Positions 15,941 through 23,705 of a stretch of 64,000 bases of DNA are shown one piece after another (the stretch's first letter is position 1; the number at the start of each line of letters is the position of its first letter). The translations under genes were made by a program, and so were the position numbers. The DNA is from Taklimakanibacter sp050251035. GTDB taxonomy: Bacteria; Pseudomonadota; Alphaproteobacteria; Rhizobiales; Aestuariivirgaceae. The stretch is from assembly GCA_050251035.1 (NCBI GenBank), contig JBFWNN010000020.1, positions 16,169-80,168 of the forward strand. Reading direction: 5' to 3'. The notes under the pieces are model-generated. The model had not been told where the DNA came from and did not search any database. It was given only the letters and a program-made list of their open reading frames with translations.

Positions 15941-16357
15941 TCATCCGACCTTGCGATAGGCCTTGTTCAATTGCACCATCGGGTGCTTGGGCGACATCTG
16001 GAACTTGATCAGCAATTCGCGCGCCATCATGTCGCGATCCTGCTGGTTGTCCGGCAGCTTCACGTTCTTCGGGATGCGTACCCAGCCATTGCAGTTGCGG
16101 TCGAAGATGGCGGGCTCGCCCTCTTCATAGCCCATATGCACGTCCTCGAGCCAGTTGAGGTCGTCCCAGCCCATGAACTCCAAATAGCCTTTCAGGAAAG
16201 GCGTAAGGCGCTTGTAGTCGGGGATCAGGTTCACGTCATAGCGGTAACCGATATGCTGGCCGATCTCCTTCTCGCGCGAGGAGGAAAGGCCGGCCTTGTC
16301 CTTGATGAACTGGTCGACCGACTTGATGTCCGAGCCTTTGTAGCTTGTGCCTGCCAT
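15941..16357 (-). CDS. Hypothetical protein at the end of the mgs operon
   Basis: A 138-residue soluble protein with no domain I recognise: KGSDIKSVDQFIKDKAGLSS at the N-terminus, IGYRYDVNLIPDYKRLTPFL and LEFMGWDDLNWLEDVHMGYE in the middle, MMARELLIKFQMSPKHPMVQ at the end. AAGGAG lies before ATG 16357. It is the last gene of the minus-strand run FAD oxidoreductase, gmaS-like, mgsA, mgsB, mgsC, and is separated from mgsC by a 60-base spacer with a hairpin. Position suggests a partner or regulator of N-methylglutamate metabolism. Confidence 0.75.
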   Translation of the reverse strand: MAGTSYKGSDIKSVDQFIKDKAGLSSSREKEIGQHIGYRYDVNLIPDYKRLTPFLKGYLEFMGWDDLNWLEDVHMGYEEGEPAIFDRNCNGWVRIPKNVKLPDNQQDRDMMARELLIKFQMSPKHPMVQLNKAYRKVG

Positions 16358-16386
16358 ATTTCTCTCCTTGCATCCCCCTGACCCTG

Positions 16387-16410
16387 CCCTCTCCCCCAAA
16401 GGGGAGAGGG
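16387..16410. repeat. Intergenic hairpin between mgsC and the downstream gene
   Basis: CCCTCTCCCC (16387-16396) pairs perfectly with GGGGAGAGGG (16401-16410) around a four-base loop. Such C/G-rich hairpins recur in Hyphomicrobiales spacers. It may reduce read-through into the hypothetical gene or protect the mgsC message end. Confidence 0.55.
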
Positions 16411-16417
16411 TGGAGGA

Positions 16418-17908
16418 TCAATATTTGTGATAATTCCCGCCTTCCATGCCGACCGTGTAGTTGGTGCCGGCGAGCGGCACCTTGCACATGGCGGAGGCTT
16501 CCATGGTGAGGGCGGCGAGGTCCTCGGGCTCGAGCGAATGGATATTCGTCTTGCCGCAGGCGCGGGCCAGCAACTGGGCCTCCATCGTCAGCGTGTGGAG
16601 GAAGTTGTAGACGCGCTCGGCCGCCTTGTCGGGATCGAGGCGCGTTCTCAGCACCGGGTCCTGGGTGGCGACGCCGACCGGGCAGCGGCCGGTGTGGCAG
16701 TGATAGCAAAAGCCTGCATCGACGCCGATCTCGGCTGGATAGTCGGTCACGCCGTCGATATGCTTGTTGCAGTTGAGGGCCATGAGCACCGAATGGCCGA
16801 TGGCGATGGCATCGGCGCCGAGCGCCAAAGCCTTGGCGACGTCGCCGCCATTCCTGATACCGCCGGCATAGACGAGCGAGATCTCGCCCTTCTTGCCGAG
16901 CTCATCGATGGCGCGCCGCGCCTCGCGTATGGCCGCGATGCCGGGTACACCCGTGTCCTCGGTCGCAATATGCGGACCGGCGCCGGTGCCGCCTTCCATG
17001 GCGTCGATATAGATCGAATCCGGATCGCACTTCACCGCCATGCGCACGTCGTCATAGACGCGCGCCGCGCCGAGCTTGAGCTGGATCGGGATCTCCCAGT
17101 TGGTCGCCTCGCGGATCTCCTGGATCTTGAGGGCGAGATCGTCGGGGCCGAGCCAGTCCGGGTGACGGGCGGGCGAGCGCTGGTCGATGCCGGCCGGCAG
17201 CGAACGCATCTCGGCGACCTGGTCGGTCACCTTCTGGCCCATCAGATGGCCGCCGAGGCCGACCTTGCAGCCCTGGCCGATGAAGAACTCACAGGCGTCG
17301 GCAAGGCGCAGATGATGCGGGTTGAAGCCGTAGCGCGACTGGATGCACTGGTAGAACCACTTCATCGAATAGCGTCGCTCATCGGGGATCATGCCGCCCT
17401 CGCCCGAGCAGGTGGCGGAACCCGCCATGGTCGAGCCGCGGGCCAGCGCGATCTTGGCCTCGTAGGACAAGGCGCCGAAGGACATGCCGGTCACATAGAC
17501 CGGGATGTCGAGCACCATCGGACGCTTGGCGCGCGGACCGATGATCGTCTTGGTGTCGCATTTCTCGCGATAGCCCTCGATGACGAAGCGGGTCAGCGTG
17601 CCGGGCAGGAAGGTGAGGTCGTCCCAGTGCGGGATCTTCTTGAACAGCGAGAAGCCGCGCATGCGGTAGCGGCCGAGCTCCGACTTGATGTGGATGTCGT
17701 TCATGACCTCCGGGGTGAAGATCTTGGACGAGCCCAACAGATATTTCTTGCTCTCGGCCGGCGCACGAGACAACGCCGCAAGGCCGGTGGCGGTGCGCTT
17801 GACGGCGCCATTGCCGTTGGTCTTGGCGAGCGCCCTGGCCGCGGGCTTCGCCTTGGCCTTCACCGGCGCCGACTTCGCTTTGGTTTTCTTGGCTGCTTTC
17901 TTAGCCAT
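16418..17908 (-). CDS. mgsC: N-methylglutamate synthase subunit C (FMN glutamate synthase-like, GlxD)
   Basis: A 496-residue FMN-binding glutamate-synthase-type protein. The TIM-barrel core includes PVYVTGMSFGALSYEAK, SGEGGMIPDE, DAMEGGTGAGPHIATEDTG, YAGGIRNGGDVAKALALGAD and the iron-sulfur cysteine cluster CYHCHTGRCPVGVATQDP. About 45 N-terminal residues are Ala/Lys-rich and unlike the core, an unusual disordered extension. With MgsA and MgsB it transfers methylamine from gamma-glutamylmethylamide to form N-methylglutamate. The homologous glxBCD genes of rhizobia have no proven substrate, so glutamate formation from another amide is possible. Confidence 0.88.
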   Translation of the reverse strand: MAKKAAKKTKAKSAPVKAKAKPAARALAKTNGNGAVKRTATGLAALSRAPAESKKYLLGSSKIFTPEVMNDIHIKSELGRYRMRGFSLFKKIPHWDDLTFLPGTLTRFVIEGYREKCDTKTIIGPRAKRPMVLDIPVYVTGMSFGALSYEAKIALARGSTMAGSATCSGEGGMIPDERRYSMKWFYQCIQSRYGFNPHHLRLADACEFFIGQGCKVGLGGHLMGQKVTDQVAEMRSLPAGIDQRSPARHPDWLGPDDLALKIQEIREATNWEIPIQLKLGAARVYDDVRMAVKCDPDSIYIDAMEGGTGAGPHIATEDTGVPGIAAIREARRAIDELGKKGEISLVYAGGIRNGGDVAKALALGADAIAIGHSVLMALNCNKHIDGVTDYPAEIGVDAGFCYHCHTGRCPVGVATQDPVLRTRLDPDKAAERVYNFLHTLTMEAQLLARACGKTNIHSLEPEDLAALTMEASAMCKVPLAGTNYTVGMEGGNYHKY

Positions 17909-17932
17909 GTCAGGTCCTCACCTTGATATCTC

Positions 17933-18032
17933 GTCATCCCGGCGAAAACCGGGGCCTATTGAACTCTCTCCGCGCGATCAGCGCTTCTCAGATGGCACTC
18001 ATTCAGCGGGTCCCGGCTTTCGCCGGGATGAC
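17933..18032. repeat. REP-type inverted repeat between mgsB and mgsC
   Basis: GTCATCCCGGCGAAAACCGG begins at 17933 and its near-complement CCCGGCTTTCGCCGGGATGAC ends at 18032, enclosing about 55 bases. This is the common 'cgtcatcccggcgaaagccggg' element of alphaproteobacterial spacers. Its presence inside an operon (between mgsB stop at 18039 and mgsC start at 17908) is unusual and may tune subunit levels. Confidence 0.7.
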
Positions 18033-18038
18033 TGAAAG

Positions 18039-18896
18039 CTAGAGCACCAGCTTCTTTTCACCCGGCTCGAGATTGTCGTAGTTCCACAACTGCTTGCCGG
18101 CGACGATCTTCTTGAAATGGCCGATGCCCTTGTCGGGATACATCCCGTACATCTTGAGCTTGCGGGTCAGCCATTCGCGATCGAGAGCGGTCATCTCGCC
18201 CGGCACCGCATCGACGCCGAGGCTCCGCGCCTCGCCGCCCAGATAGATGGTGCCGTCATACATCGAGTCGCCGAGATTCTTGCCGGCGTTGCCACAGATC
18301 ACCATGCGGCCGCGCTGCATCATGAAGCCCGTGAACGAACCGGTATCGCCGCCGACGATGATATTGCCGCCCTTCTGGTCGATGCCGGTGCGGGCGCCGA
18401 CCGAGCCCTTGCAGACGATATCGCCGCCGCGCAGCGCTGCGCCGAACTGCGAGCCGGCGTTCTTCTCGATGAGGATGGTGCCCGACAGCATGTTCTCGCC
18501 GCAGGCCCAGCCGACGCGGCCCTTGACCTTCACATTCGGCCCGTCGAGCAGGCCGAGCGCGAAGTAGCCGCAGGAGCCCTCGATATAGAGATTGAGGCGG
18601 TTGAGAATGCCGACGGCGATGGAATGCTTGGAGCCCGGATTCTGCAGCACGACCGTGCCGTAGCCGCGCTTCATCAGGTCGCGCAGCTGGGCGTTGATCT
18701 GCTTGGTGTCGAGCTTCTCGCAATCGAGCTCGGCGCGCTTGTTGAAATCGACGTCGAGCGCGTCGGGATAGCCGTAGCCGCCTCCCTCCTCGGTCACATC
18801 GAAGAAGCGCTGCTGCGTCTTGCCGCGCAAAGCTTCGGTGTGCATGCCCATGTCATGCGAGACATGGGCCTGTTTCGTGGTGGTCAAGCCCGCCAT
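18039..18896 (-). CDS. mgsB: N-methylglutamate synthase subunit B (GXGXG domain, GlxC)
   Basis: A 285-residue protein homologous to the C-terminal GXGXG beta-helix domain of glutamate synthase: repeated turns such as GYFALGLLDGPNVKVKGRVG, GAALRGGDIVCKGSVGARTG, GGNIIVGGDTGSFTGFMMQ and GRMVICGNAGKNLGDSMYDG. In glutamate synthase this domain is a structural spacer between the amidotransferase and synthase sites; here it is a separate subunit. GAGGAGG precedes the ATG inside the 3' end of mgsA (13-base overlap), showing translational coupling. Downstream is a REP element before mgsC. Confidence 0.9.
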   Translation of the reverse strand: MAGLTTTKQAHVSHDMGMHTEALRGKTQQRFFDVTEEGGGYGYPDALDVDFNKRAELDCEKLDTKQINAQLRDLMKRGYGTVVLQNPGSKHSIAVGILNRLNLYIEGSCGYFALGLLDGPNVKVKGRVGWACGENMLSGTILIEKNAGSQFGAALRGGDIVCKGSVGARTGIDQKGGNIIVGGDTGSFTGFMMQRGRMVICGNAGKNLGDSMYDGTIYLGGEARSLGVDAVPGEMTALDREWLTRKLKMYGMYPDKGIGHFKKIVAGKQLWNYDNLEPGEKKLVL

Positions 18897-19819
18897 ACGC
18901 GAACCTCCTCATCATAGGGATCCCAGGTGTCGATCTCGTGCGGAACGACGGCGCGGATGGCCACTTCCTCGGAAGCGAGCGCCACGAGGTCGTCGCTTTC
19001 GTAGAGGACCATGGGCTTCGCCGCCATGGTGTCCTTGGCCATGCCGAGCGCGTCCTTGGTCGACACGAGATAGGTGAAGACGCCGTCGATGTCCTGGATC
19101 GACTGGCGCAGCGACTCCTCGAGCGTCGCGCCATGCTCGAGATTGTAGGCGGTGTAGACCGCCAGCAATTCCGAATCGCAATTCGACATGAAGCGATGGC
19201 CGCGCCGCTCGAACTCGCGCCGCATCATCCAGTAGTTGGTGAGTTGCCCGTTATGGACGACGGCGATGTCGTTATAAGGGTAGGCCCAATAGGGATGGGC
19301 GGAGCGGATGTCGACGTCGGACTCCGTCGCCATGCGGGTGTGACCGATGCCGTGCGTGCCCTTGAACTTGCGCAGGTCATATTGCTCGGCGACCCGCGCC
19401 GCATCGCCCAGATCCTTGATGAGCTCGAGCGCATTGCCCATCGACAGTATCTCGGTGCCCTCGACATCCTCGACATAGTCGGCGAGCTTCTTCATGTCAC
19501 CGTCATACTGGATGCGATAGCGGTAGGCGTATTCGGTGACGTCGTCCTTGTCGATGACCTGGACGCCGAGCCCGGCGAGGCGTTCCTCGACCTTGGCGCG
19601 GCGGCGCTTGACCTCGTCATGGATGTCGAAGCCCTTGGCCATGTCTTCCTGCTCGGCGACCTTGAAACGCATGACATATTCATTGCGTCCCGGCGCGCCG
19701 TAGATCGCATAGCCCGTGGAGTCCGGTCCACGATGCTTGAGCGACTGGAGCATCTGGGTCATTTCCTGACCGATGTTCCCTGATCCGTTGCGGTGGATGA
19801 GCCCGGCTATCCCGCACAT
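18884..19819 (-). CDS. mgsA: N-methylglutamate synthase subunit A (class II amidotransferase, GlxB)
   Basis: A 311-residue Ntn-type glutamine amidotransferase. Catalytic Cys2 follows the initiator (MCGIAGLIHRNG). Other family features are LKHRGPDSTGYAIYG, HTRMATESDVDIRSAHPYW, VVHNGQLTNYWMMR and SNCDSELLAVY. It hydrolyses the amide of gamma-glutamylmethylamide (or glutamine) and passes the amine through MgsB to MgsC. AAGGAGAG lies before ATG 19819. It is 38 bases downstream of the gmaS-like gene and overlaps mgsB. Confidence 0.9.
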   Translation of the reverse strand: MCGIAGLIHRNGSGNIGQEMTQMLQSLKHRGPDSTGYAIYGAPGRNEYVMRFKVAEQEDMAKGFDIHDEVKRRRAKVEERLAGLGVQVIDKDDVTEYAYRYRIQYDGDMKKLADYVEDVEGTEILSMGNALELIKDLGDAARVAEQYDLRKFKGTHGIGHTRMATESDVDIRSAHPYWAYPYNDIAVVHNGQLTNYWMMRREFERRGHRFMSNCDSELLAVYTAYNLEHGATLEESLRQSIQDIDGVFTYLVSTKDALGMAKDTMAAKPMVLYESDDLVALASEEVAIRAVVPHEIDTWDPYDEEVRVWRA

Positions 19820-19857
19820 GACTTATCTCTCCTTTCCTCGATCCCCTGCATGGGGGA

Positions 19858-21330
19858 TTACGGCAGACAATTCAGATAGGTATCCAGATCCCACTGCGTC
19901 GAGGTGTGGAGGAAGCGCTCCCACTCGTCGCGTTTGTATTCGTCGAAGAGACGATGCATCTCACCCGGCATCGCCGACTTGATGACATCGTCCTTCTTGA
20001 GCGCCTCGAGGGCATCGCCCAAGGTCATCGGCAGGCGCTTCACCTGCTTGCCGGCTTCCATGGCGGCATAGATGTTGCGTTCCTCGGGCTTGCCCGGATC
20101 GATCTTGTTGCGGATGCCGTCATCGGCGGCCCTGAGAATGGCGCCCGCCATCAGGTAGGGGTTCACCATCGAGTCGACGGCGCGATACTCGAAGCGCCCG
20201 GGGGCCGAAACACGCAGACCCGTGGTGCGGTTCTGGAAGCCCCAGTCGGCGAAGACCGGCGCCCAGAAGCCCGTGTCCCAAAGGCGGCGATAGGAGTTGA
20301 CGGTCGAGCAGCCGATGGCGGTCAAGGCGCCGAGATGCTTGACGATGCCGCCGATGGTGTAGAGGCCGATCTTGCCCGGCATTCGCGGATCCTTCGTGTC
20401 GGGCATGAAGGTGTTCTCGCCACCGCGGCGATACATGTAATTGTGCTCGAAGCCGGGGAGGTTCTTGGAGTCGTTGCCGAGCGCCTTGAACTCGTCCTTG
20501 CCGCCCTTCCACAGCGAGATGTTGTGGTGGCAGCCATTGGCCGACACGCCCATGAAAGGCTTGCACATGAAGCAGGCGATGATGTTGAACTCACGCGCCA
20601 CCTGCGCGCAGATCTGCCGATAGGTGGTGAGGCGGTCGGCGGTGCGCAACGCCTCGTCATAGTTGAAGTTGAGCTCGATCTGTCCGGGCGCATCCTCATG
20701 GTCGCCCTGGATCATGTCGAGGCCCATCTTCCGGCCGTATTCGATCACCCGCATATAGACCGGGCGCAGACTCTCGAACTGGTCGATGTGATAGCAATAG
20801 GGATTGGAATAGCCGCCGTTCGGATTGCCGTTGTCGTCCTTCTTGAGCCACATCATCTCGGGCTCGGTGCCGTGGCGCATGCGCAGGCCATGATCCTTTT
20901 CGAACTTGTCATGGATACGCCTGAGATTGCCGCGGCAGTCGGAGGTGAGGAAACCGCCCGGATCATCCTTCTCCTCGCGATTGCGGAACAAGGTGCAGAA
21001 CATGCGCGCGACGCGCTTGTCCCAGGGCAGCTGCATAAAGGTCTCGGGCTCGGGGACGCCGACGAGCTCGGCCGCTTCCGGCCCGTAGCCCAAATATTCG
21101 CCGCGCCGGTTCATGAATAGGTTGACGGTCGAGCCATAGACGAGCTGGAAGCCGCCATTGGCGATGTTCTCCCAGTGGTCGGCCGGGATGCCCTTGCCCA
21201 TGATGCGCCCGGTGACGGAGACGAATTGCAGATAGAGATATTCGATGCCGAGCTGATCGATCTTCTTGCGGACCTGCTTGATCAGCGCATCGCGGCCGTC
21301 GCTTTTGATGAATTTCTCATAGTCCGTCAT
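19858..21330 (-). CDS. gmaS: Glutamine synthetase family, gamma-glutamylmethylamide synthetase-like
   Basis: A 490-residue glutamine synthetase-fold ligase. Landmarks are the RHGTEPEMMW segment, DMIQGDHEDAPGQIELNF (metal-binding Glu and His), ANGCHHNISLW and the C-terminal RFEYRAVDSMVNPYLM with the conserved Arg/Glu. It lies directly upstream of mgsABC, where GmaS joins methylamine to glutamate using ATP. It is somewhat longer than characterised GmaS proteins (about 450 residues), and GlnT-type glutamine synthetases are the close alternative. The gene order argues for GmaS, but substrate should be tested. Confidence 0.8.
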   Translation of the reverse strand: MTDYEKFIKSDGRDALIKQVRKKIDQLGIEYLYLQFVSVTGRIMGKGIPADHWENIANGGFQLVYGSTVNLFMNRRGEYLGYGPEAAELVGVPEPETFMQLPWDKRVARMFCTLFRNREEKDDPGGFLTSDCRGNLRRIHDKFEKDHGLRMRHGTEPEMMWLKKDDNGNPNGGYSNPYCYHIDQFESLRPVYMRVIEYGRKMGLDMIQGDHEDAPGQIELNFNYDEALRTADRLTTYRQICAQVAREFNIIACFMCKPFMGVSANGCHHNISLWKGGKDEFKALGNDSKNLPGFEHNYMYRRGGENTFMPDTKDPRMPGKIGLYTIGGIVKHLGALTAIGCSTVNSYRRLWDTGFWAPVFADWGFQNRTTGLRVSAPGRFEYRAVDSMVNPYLMAGAILRAADDGIRNKIDPGKPEERNIYAAMEAGKQVKRLPMTLGDALEALKKDDVIKSAMPGEMHRLFDEYKRDEWERFLHTSTQWDLDTYLNCLP

Positions 21331-21430
21331 GTGGCGTTTCCTCTGTTTCGTTTCCGGTTCTTGGTGGCCTCAGGCGCGGAGCCTAACGCGACAGAACCGG
21401 TTCGGTAAATTCAAAAGCAAGTCGGTTCGA

Positions 21431-22777
21431 TCAACTCCATGGGAAGGGGCTGTTGGACACGGGATGGAGCTTGCCTTCGGCATAGCGCGAGAAGCGGAAG
21501 GGCTCGAGCAGCTTCGACTTCTCGCCGACGATCTCCTGAGCGGCGAGCTTGCCGACGCCGATCATCTTGTAGCCATGGTTCGAATCCGCGATGACGAAGA
21601 CATTGTCGCGGAACACGTCGAAGACCGGGAAGTTGTCTGGCGTGAAGCAGCCGAGGCCGCCCGACTTCTCGTCCTTCTTGTAGATGCCGATCTTGCCCTC
21701 GAAGCGCTTCTGGCAGTGCGCCAGCATCGAGCACCAGGTCTCGATGAAATCGTCGCCGACGATGAAGTCGGGCGAATCGGGGCCGTAAGGATCGATGGCG
21801 ATCTTGTCGGGCTCGCCCTCGACCTTGTAGGGCGAAGCGCCGCCCTGCACGCCGCCGAAGTTGAAATCGGGCTTGTAGTAGAGGCCCCACAATTTGTCGG
21901 TCAGGAGCCGGCCGTCGACATCGGAATGGAGCGGCGCGTCGGTGTCGACATGGATGACGGGTGGCATCCTGCCGTCATTGGTCTTATGCATGTTGGGGTC
22001 GACGCCCAGCGTTCCCTCTTCCAGGCACCAGTATTTCCACATGCGCACATTGTCATGCATCTTGCCGTCGCGCCCCTTGATCGAGACGGTGCGCGGCAGG
22101 TCCAGCATGTTCCAGACCTGGTTGACCCATGGGCCGACGCCGACCACGACATAATCGCAGGCGATACGGCCCTTGCTGGTCAGGATCGCCGTCACCGCCT
22201 GCGAATTGCTGCCGAATTCGAAACCGTTGACCGCGACGCCGGTCATGATGCGCACGCCTTCCGCCTCGGCCTTGGAGGCGAGGCCGTAGATCGAGGCGGT
22301 ATTGTTGGCATAACCGCCCTTCTTCTCGTGCAGGACCGAAGTGATGCCCTTGGCCTGCCAGTCGTCGAACAGGCCTTTCATGTAGGCCATCGAGTCCTTC
22401 TCGCCTTCGATAAAGGTCGACGAATAGCCGATGGTCTTCTGCTGCTCGTAGATGGTGCCGACCTGCTGATGCATGACTTCCGGCGAAATCTGCATGTAGC
22501 CGACCGGATGATAGGAATAGGCCTTGGGATCGCTCTCCCAGACCGACACCGAATGCGCCATCAATTCGCGCATCGCCGGCTGGTAGTAGTTGTTGCGCAC
22601 CACCCCGCAGGCGATGCCCGAGGCCCCGGCGGCGATCGAGGTCTTGTCGACCACCAATATGTCCTTGCCGGAACCGCGGCCCGTCTCCTTGAGCTTGAGG
22701 GCCAGATGATAGGCGGTGGAGAGGCCGTGAATACCGGCCCCAATGATCGCATATTTCACGCCTGACGGGACTGCCAT
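21431..22777 (-). CDS. FAD-dependent amine oxidoreductase (DAO/sarcosine oxidase beta type)
   Basis: A 448-residue flavoprotein of the DAO superfamily. FAD-binding IIGAGIHGLSTAYHL lies at about residues 10-24; GVVRNNYYQPAM and the C-terminal DSNHGYKMIGVGKLAAQEIV match the sarcosine oxidase beta/MgdA group. As first gene of the gmaS-mgsABC operon it is the best candidate for N-methylglutamate (or methylated amine) demethylation. The usual partners MgdB, MgdC and MgdD are absent, so it would act as a single subunit or with proteins coded elsewhere. AAGGAGG precedes ATG 22777. Array E lies in the divergent region with the GntR gene. Confidence 0.82.
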   Translation of the reverse strand: MAVPSGVKYAIIGAGIHGLSTAYHLALKLKETGRGSGKDILVVDKTSIAAGASGIACGVVRNNYYQPAMRELMAHSVSVWESDPKAYSYHPVGYMQISPEVMHQQVGTIYEQQKTIGYSSTFIEGEKDSMAYMKGLFDDWQAKGITSVLHEKKGGYANNTASIYGLASKAEAEGVRIMTGVAVNGFEFGSNSQAVTAILTSKGRIACDYVVVGVGPWVNQVWNMLDLPRTVSIKGRDGKMHDNVRMWKYWCLEEGTLGVDPNMHKTNDGRMPPVIHVDTDAPLHSDVDGRLLTDKLWGLYYKPDFNFGGVQGGASPYKVEGEPDKIAIDPYGPDSPDFIVGDDFIETWCSMLAHCQKRFEGKIGIYKKDEKSGGLGCFTPDNFPVFDVFRDNVFVIADSNHGYKMIGVGKLAAQEIVGEKSKLLEPFRFSRYAEGKLHPVSNSPFPWS

Positions 22778-22887
22778 GACCCTCGCCTTCCTCCTTGGAA
22801 CCCAGTCGGTCAGATTGGGCTGAACCGGTTTGGATGCTTTTTTCGGGACAAAACCCGCGGTTCTGGCATAATGATCCACAAATTCAG

Positions 22888-22935
22888 ACCGATTGCAAAC
22901 CAATTTTTGCCAATTACAACCAATTGAGACCATGG
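22888..22935. promoter_or_regulatory. CCAAT half-site array E (operator-like)
   Basis: Five plus-strand half-sites, ACCGATT, ACCAATT, GCCAATT, ACCAATT and ACCATGG, begin at CC positions 22889, 22900, 22910, 22920 and 22930 (spacings 11, 10, 10, 10). It lies between the FAD oxidoreductase and the GntR gene, 24-71 bases upstream of the preferred GntR start. Confidence 0.65.
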
Positions 22936-22958
22936 CACCGGAAATACAGGACGACGTG

Positions 22959-23687
22959 ATGAAGACGCGCAGCGCCTTCGAGGCCGAAGGCGAAGACCCC
23001 CAGCTCGTCGCCACCAGGGGCGCCAATTCGATCACCTCCAGGCTGAGGCGCGCCATCGAAAGCGGAGTCTACAGCGACGGCGACCAGCTGCCGCCCGAGC
23101 GCCAGCTCGCGGTCGCCTTCGGCACGGCGCGCTCGACCATCCGCAAGGCGCTCGACCAGCTCGAGCAGAAGAGCCTGGTGGTGCGCCGCGTCGGCTCCGG
23201 CACTTTCGTCAGCTATCAGGGCCCGGTGCAGGATGCGATGTCGGACGTCACCGACCTCATCTCGCCTCTGCAGCTCATCGAGGCGCGCATCGCCATCGAG
23301 CCGGCCATGTCCAGGCTCGCGGCACTCCACGCCTCGGGGCGCGACCTCGATGCCATCGGCAGCATCCTGGTCAGGATCGAGGCGACGAACGACGATCAGG
23401 ACCTCTTCACCAAGCTCGATTCGGAGTTCCACCTGGCGCTGGCGCGGTGCTCGCGCAATCCCCTGCTCTACCGCCTCTACCAGCATATCAACACGGTCCG
23501 GAACCACGCGCAGTGGGAGCAGATGAAGCAGATCATCCTGGTCAGAGAGAAGATCGACATCTACAACCAGCAGCATCGCGCCATCTTCGAGGCGCTGAAG
23601 ATGCGCGACCCGGCGACCGCCGCCGATCTCATCAGCCGGCACCTCGAAACCGCCCGCCAGGACCTGGTCGGCGCCGACAGTATCTGA
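22959..23687 (+). CDS. GntR-family regulator, FCD/FadR subgroup
   Basis: A 242-residue regulator with an N-terminal winged helix (about residues 20-85: SRLRRAIESGVYSDGDQLPP, ARSTIRKALDQLEQKSLVVR, GSGTFVS) and an all-helical FCD ligand domain (SPLQLIEARIAIEPAMSRLA, FTKLDSEFHLALARCSRN, HRAIFEALKMRDPATAADLI). ATG 22959 is favoured by AGGA seven bases upstream; ATG 22932 would place array E over the start codon and has no site. It is the only regulator beside any of the five CCAAT arrays, making it the prime candidate to bind them, with a methylated amine or N-methylglutamate as effector (inference). Confidence 0.88.
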   Translation: MKTRSAFEAEGEDPQLVATRGANSITSRLRRAIESGVYSDGDQLPPERQLAVAFGTARSTIRKALDQLEQKSLVVRRVGSGTFVSYQGPVQDAMSDVTDLISPLQLIEARIAIEPAMSRLAALHASGRDLDAIGSILVRIEATNDDQDLFTKLDSEFHLALARCSRNPLLYRLYQHINTVRNHAQWEQMKQIILVREKIDIYNQQHRAIFEALKMRDPATAADLISRHLETARQDLVGADSI

Positions 23688-23705
23688 CGGCAGACGGCGC
23701 GGGCC

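Noticed and set aside
16427..17926. 499-codon plus-strand open frame opposite mgsC
   Set aside because: Antisense to a clear FMN glutamate-synthase-like gene; low-complexity composition and no ribosome site.
22888..22935. CRISPR-like reading of the CCAATT repeats
   Set aside because: The unit is only about 10 bp with no spacer-length intervals and no cas genes; operator-like phasing explains it better.
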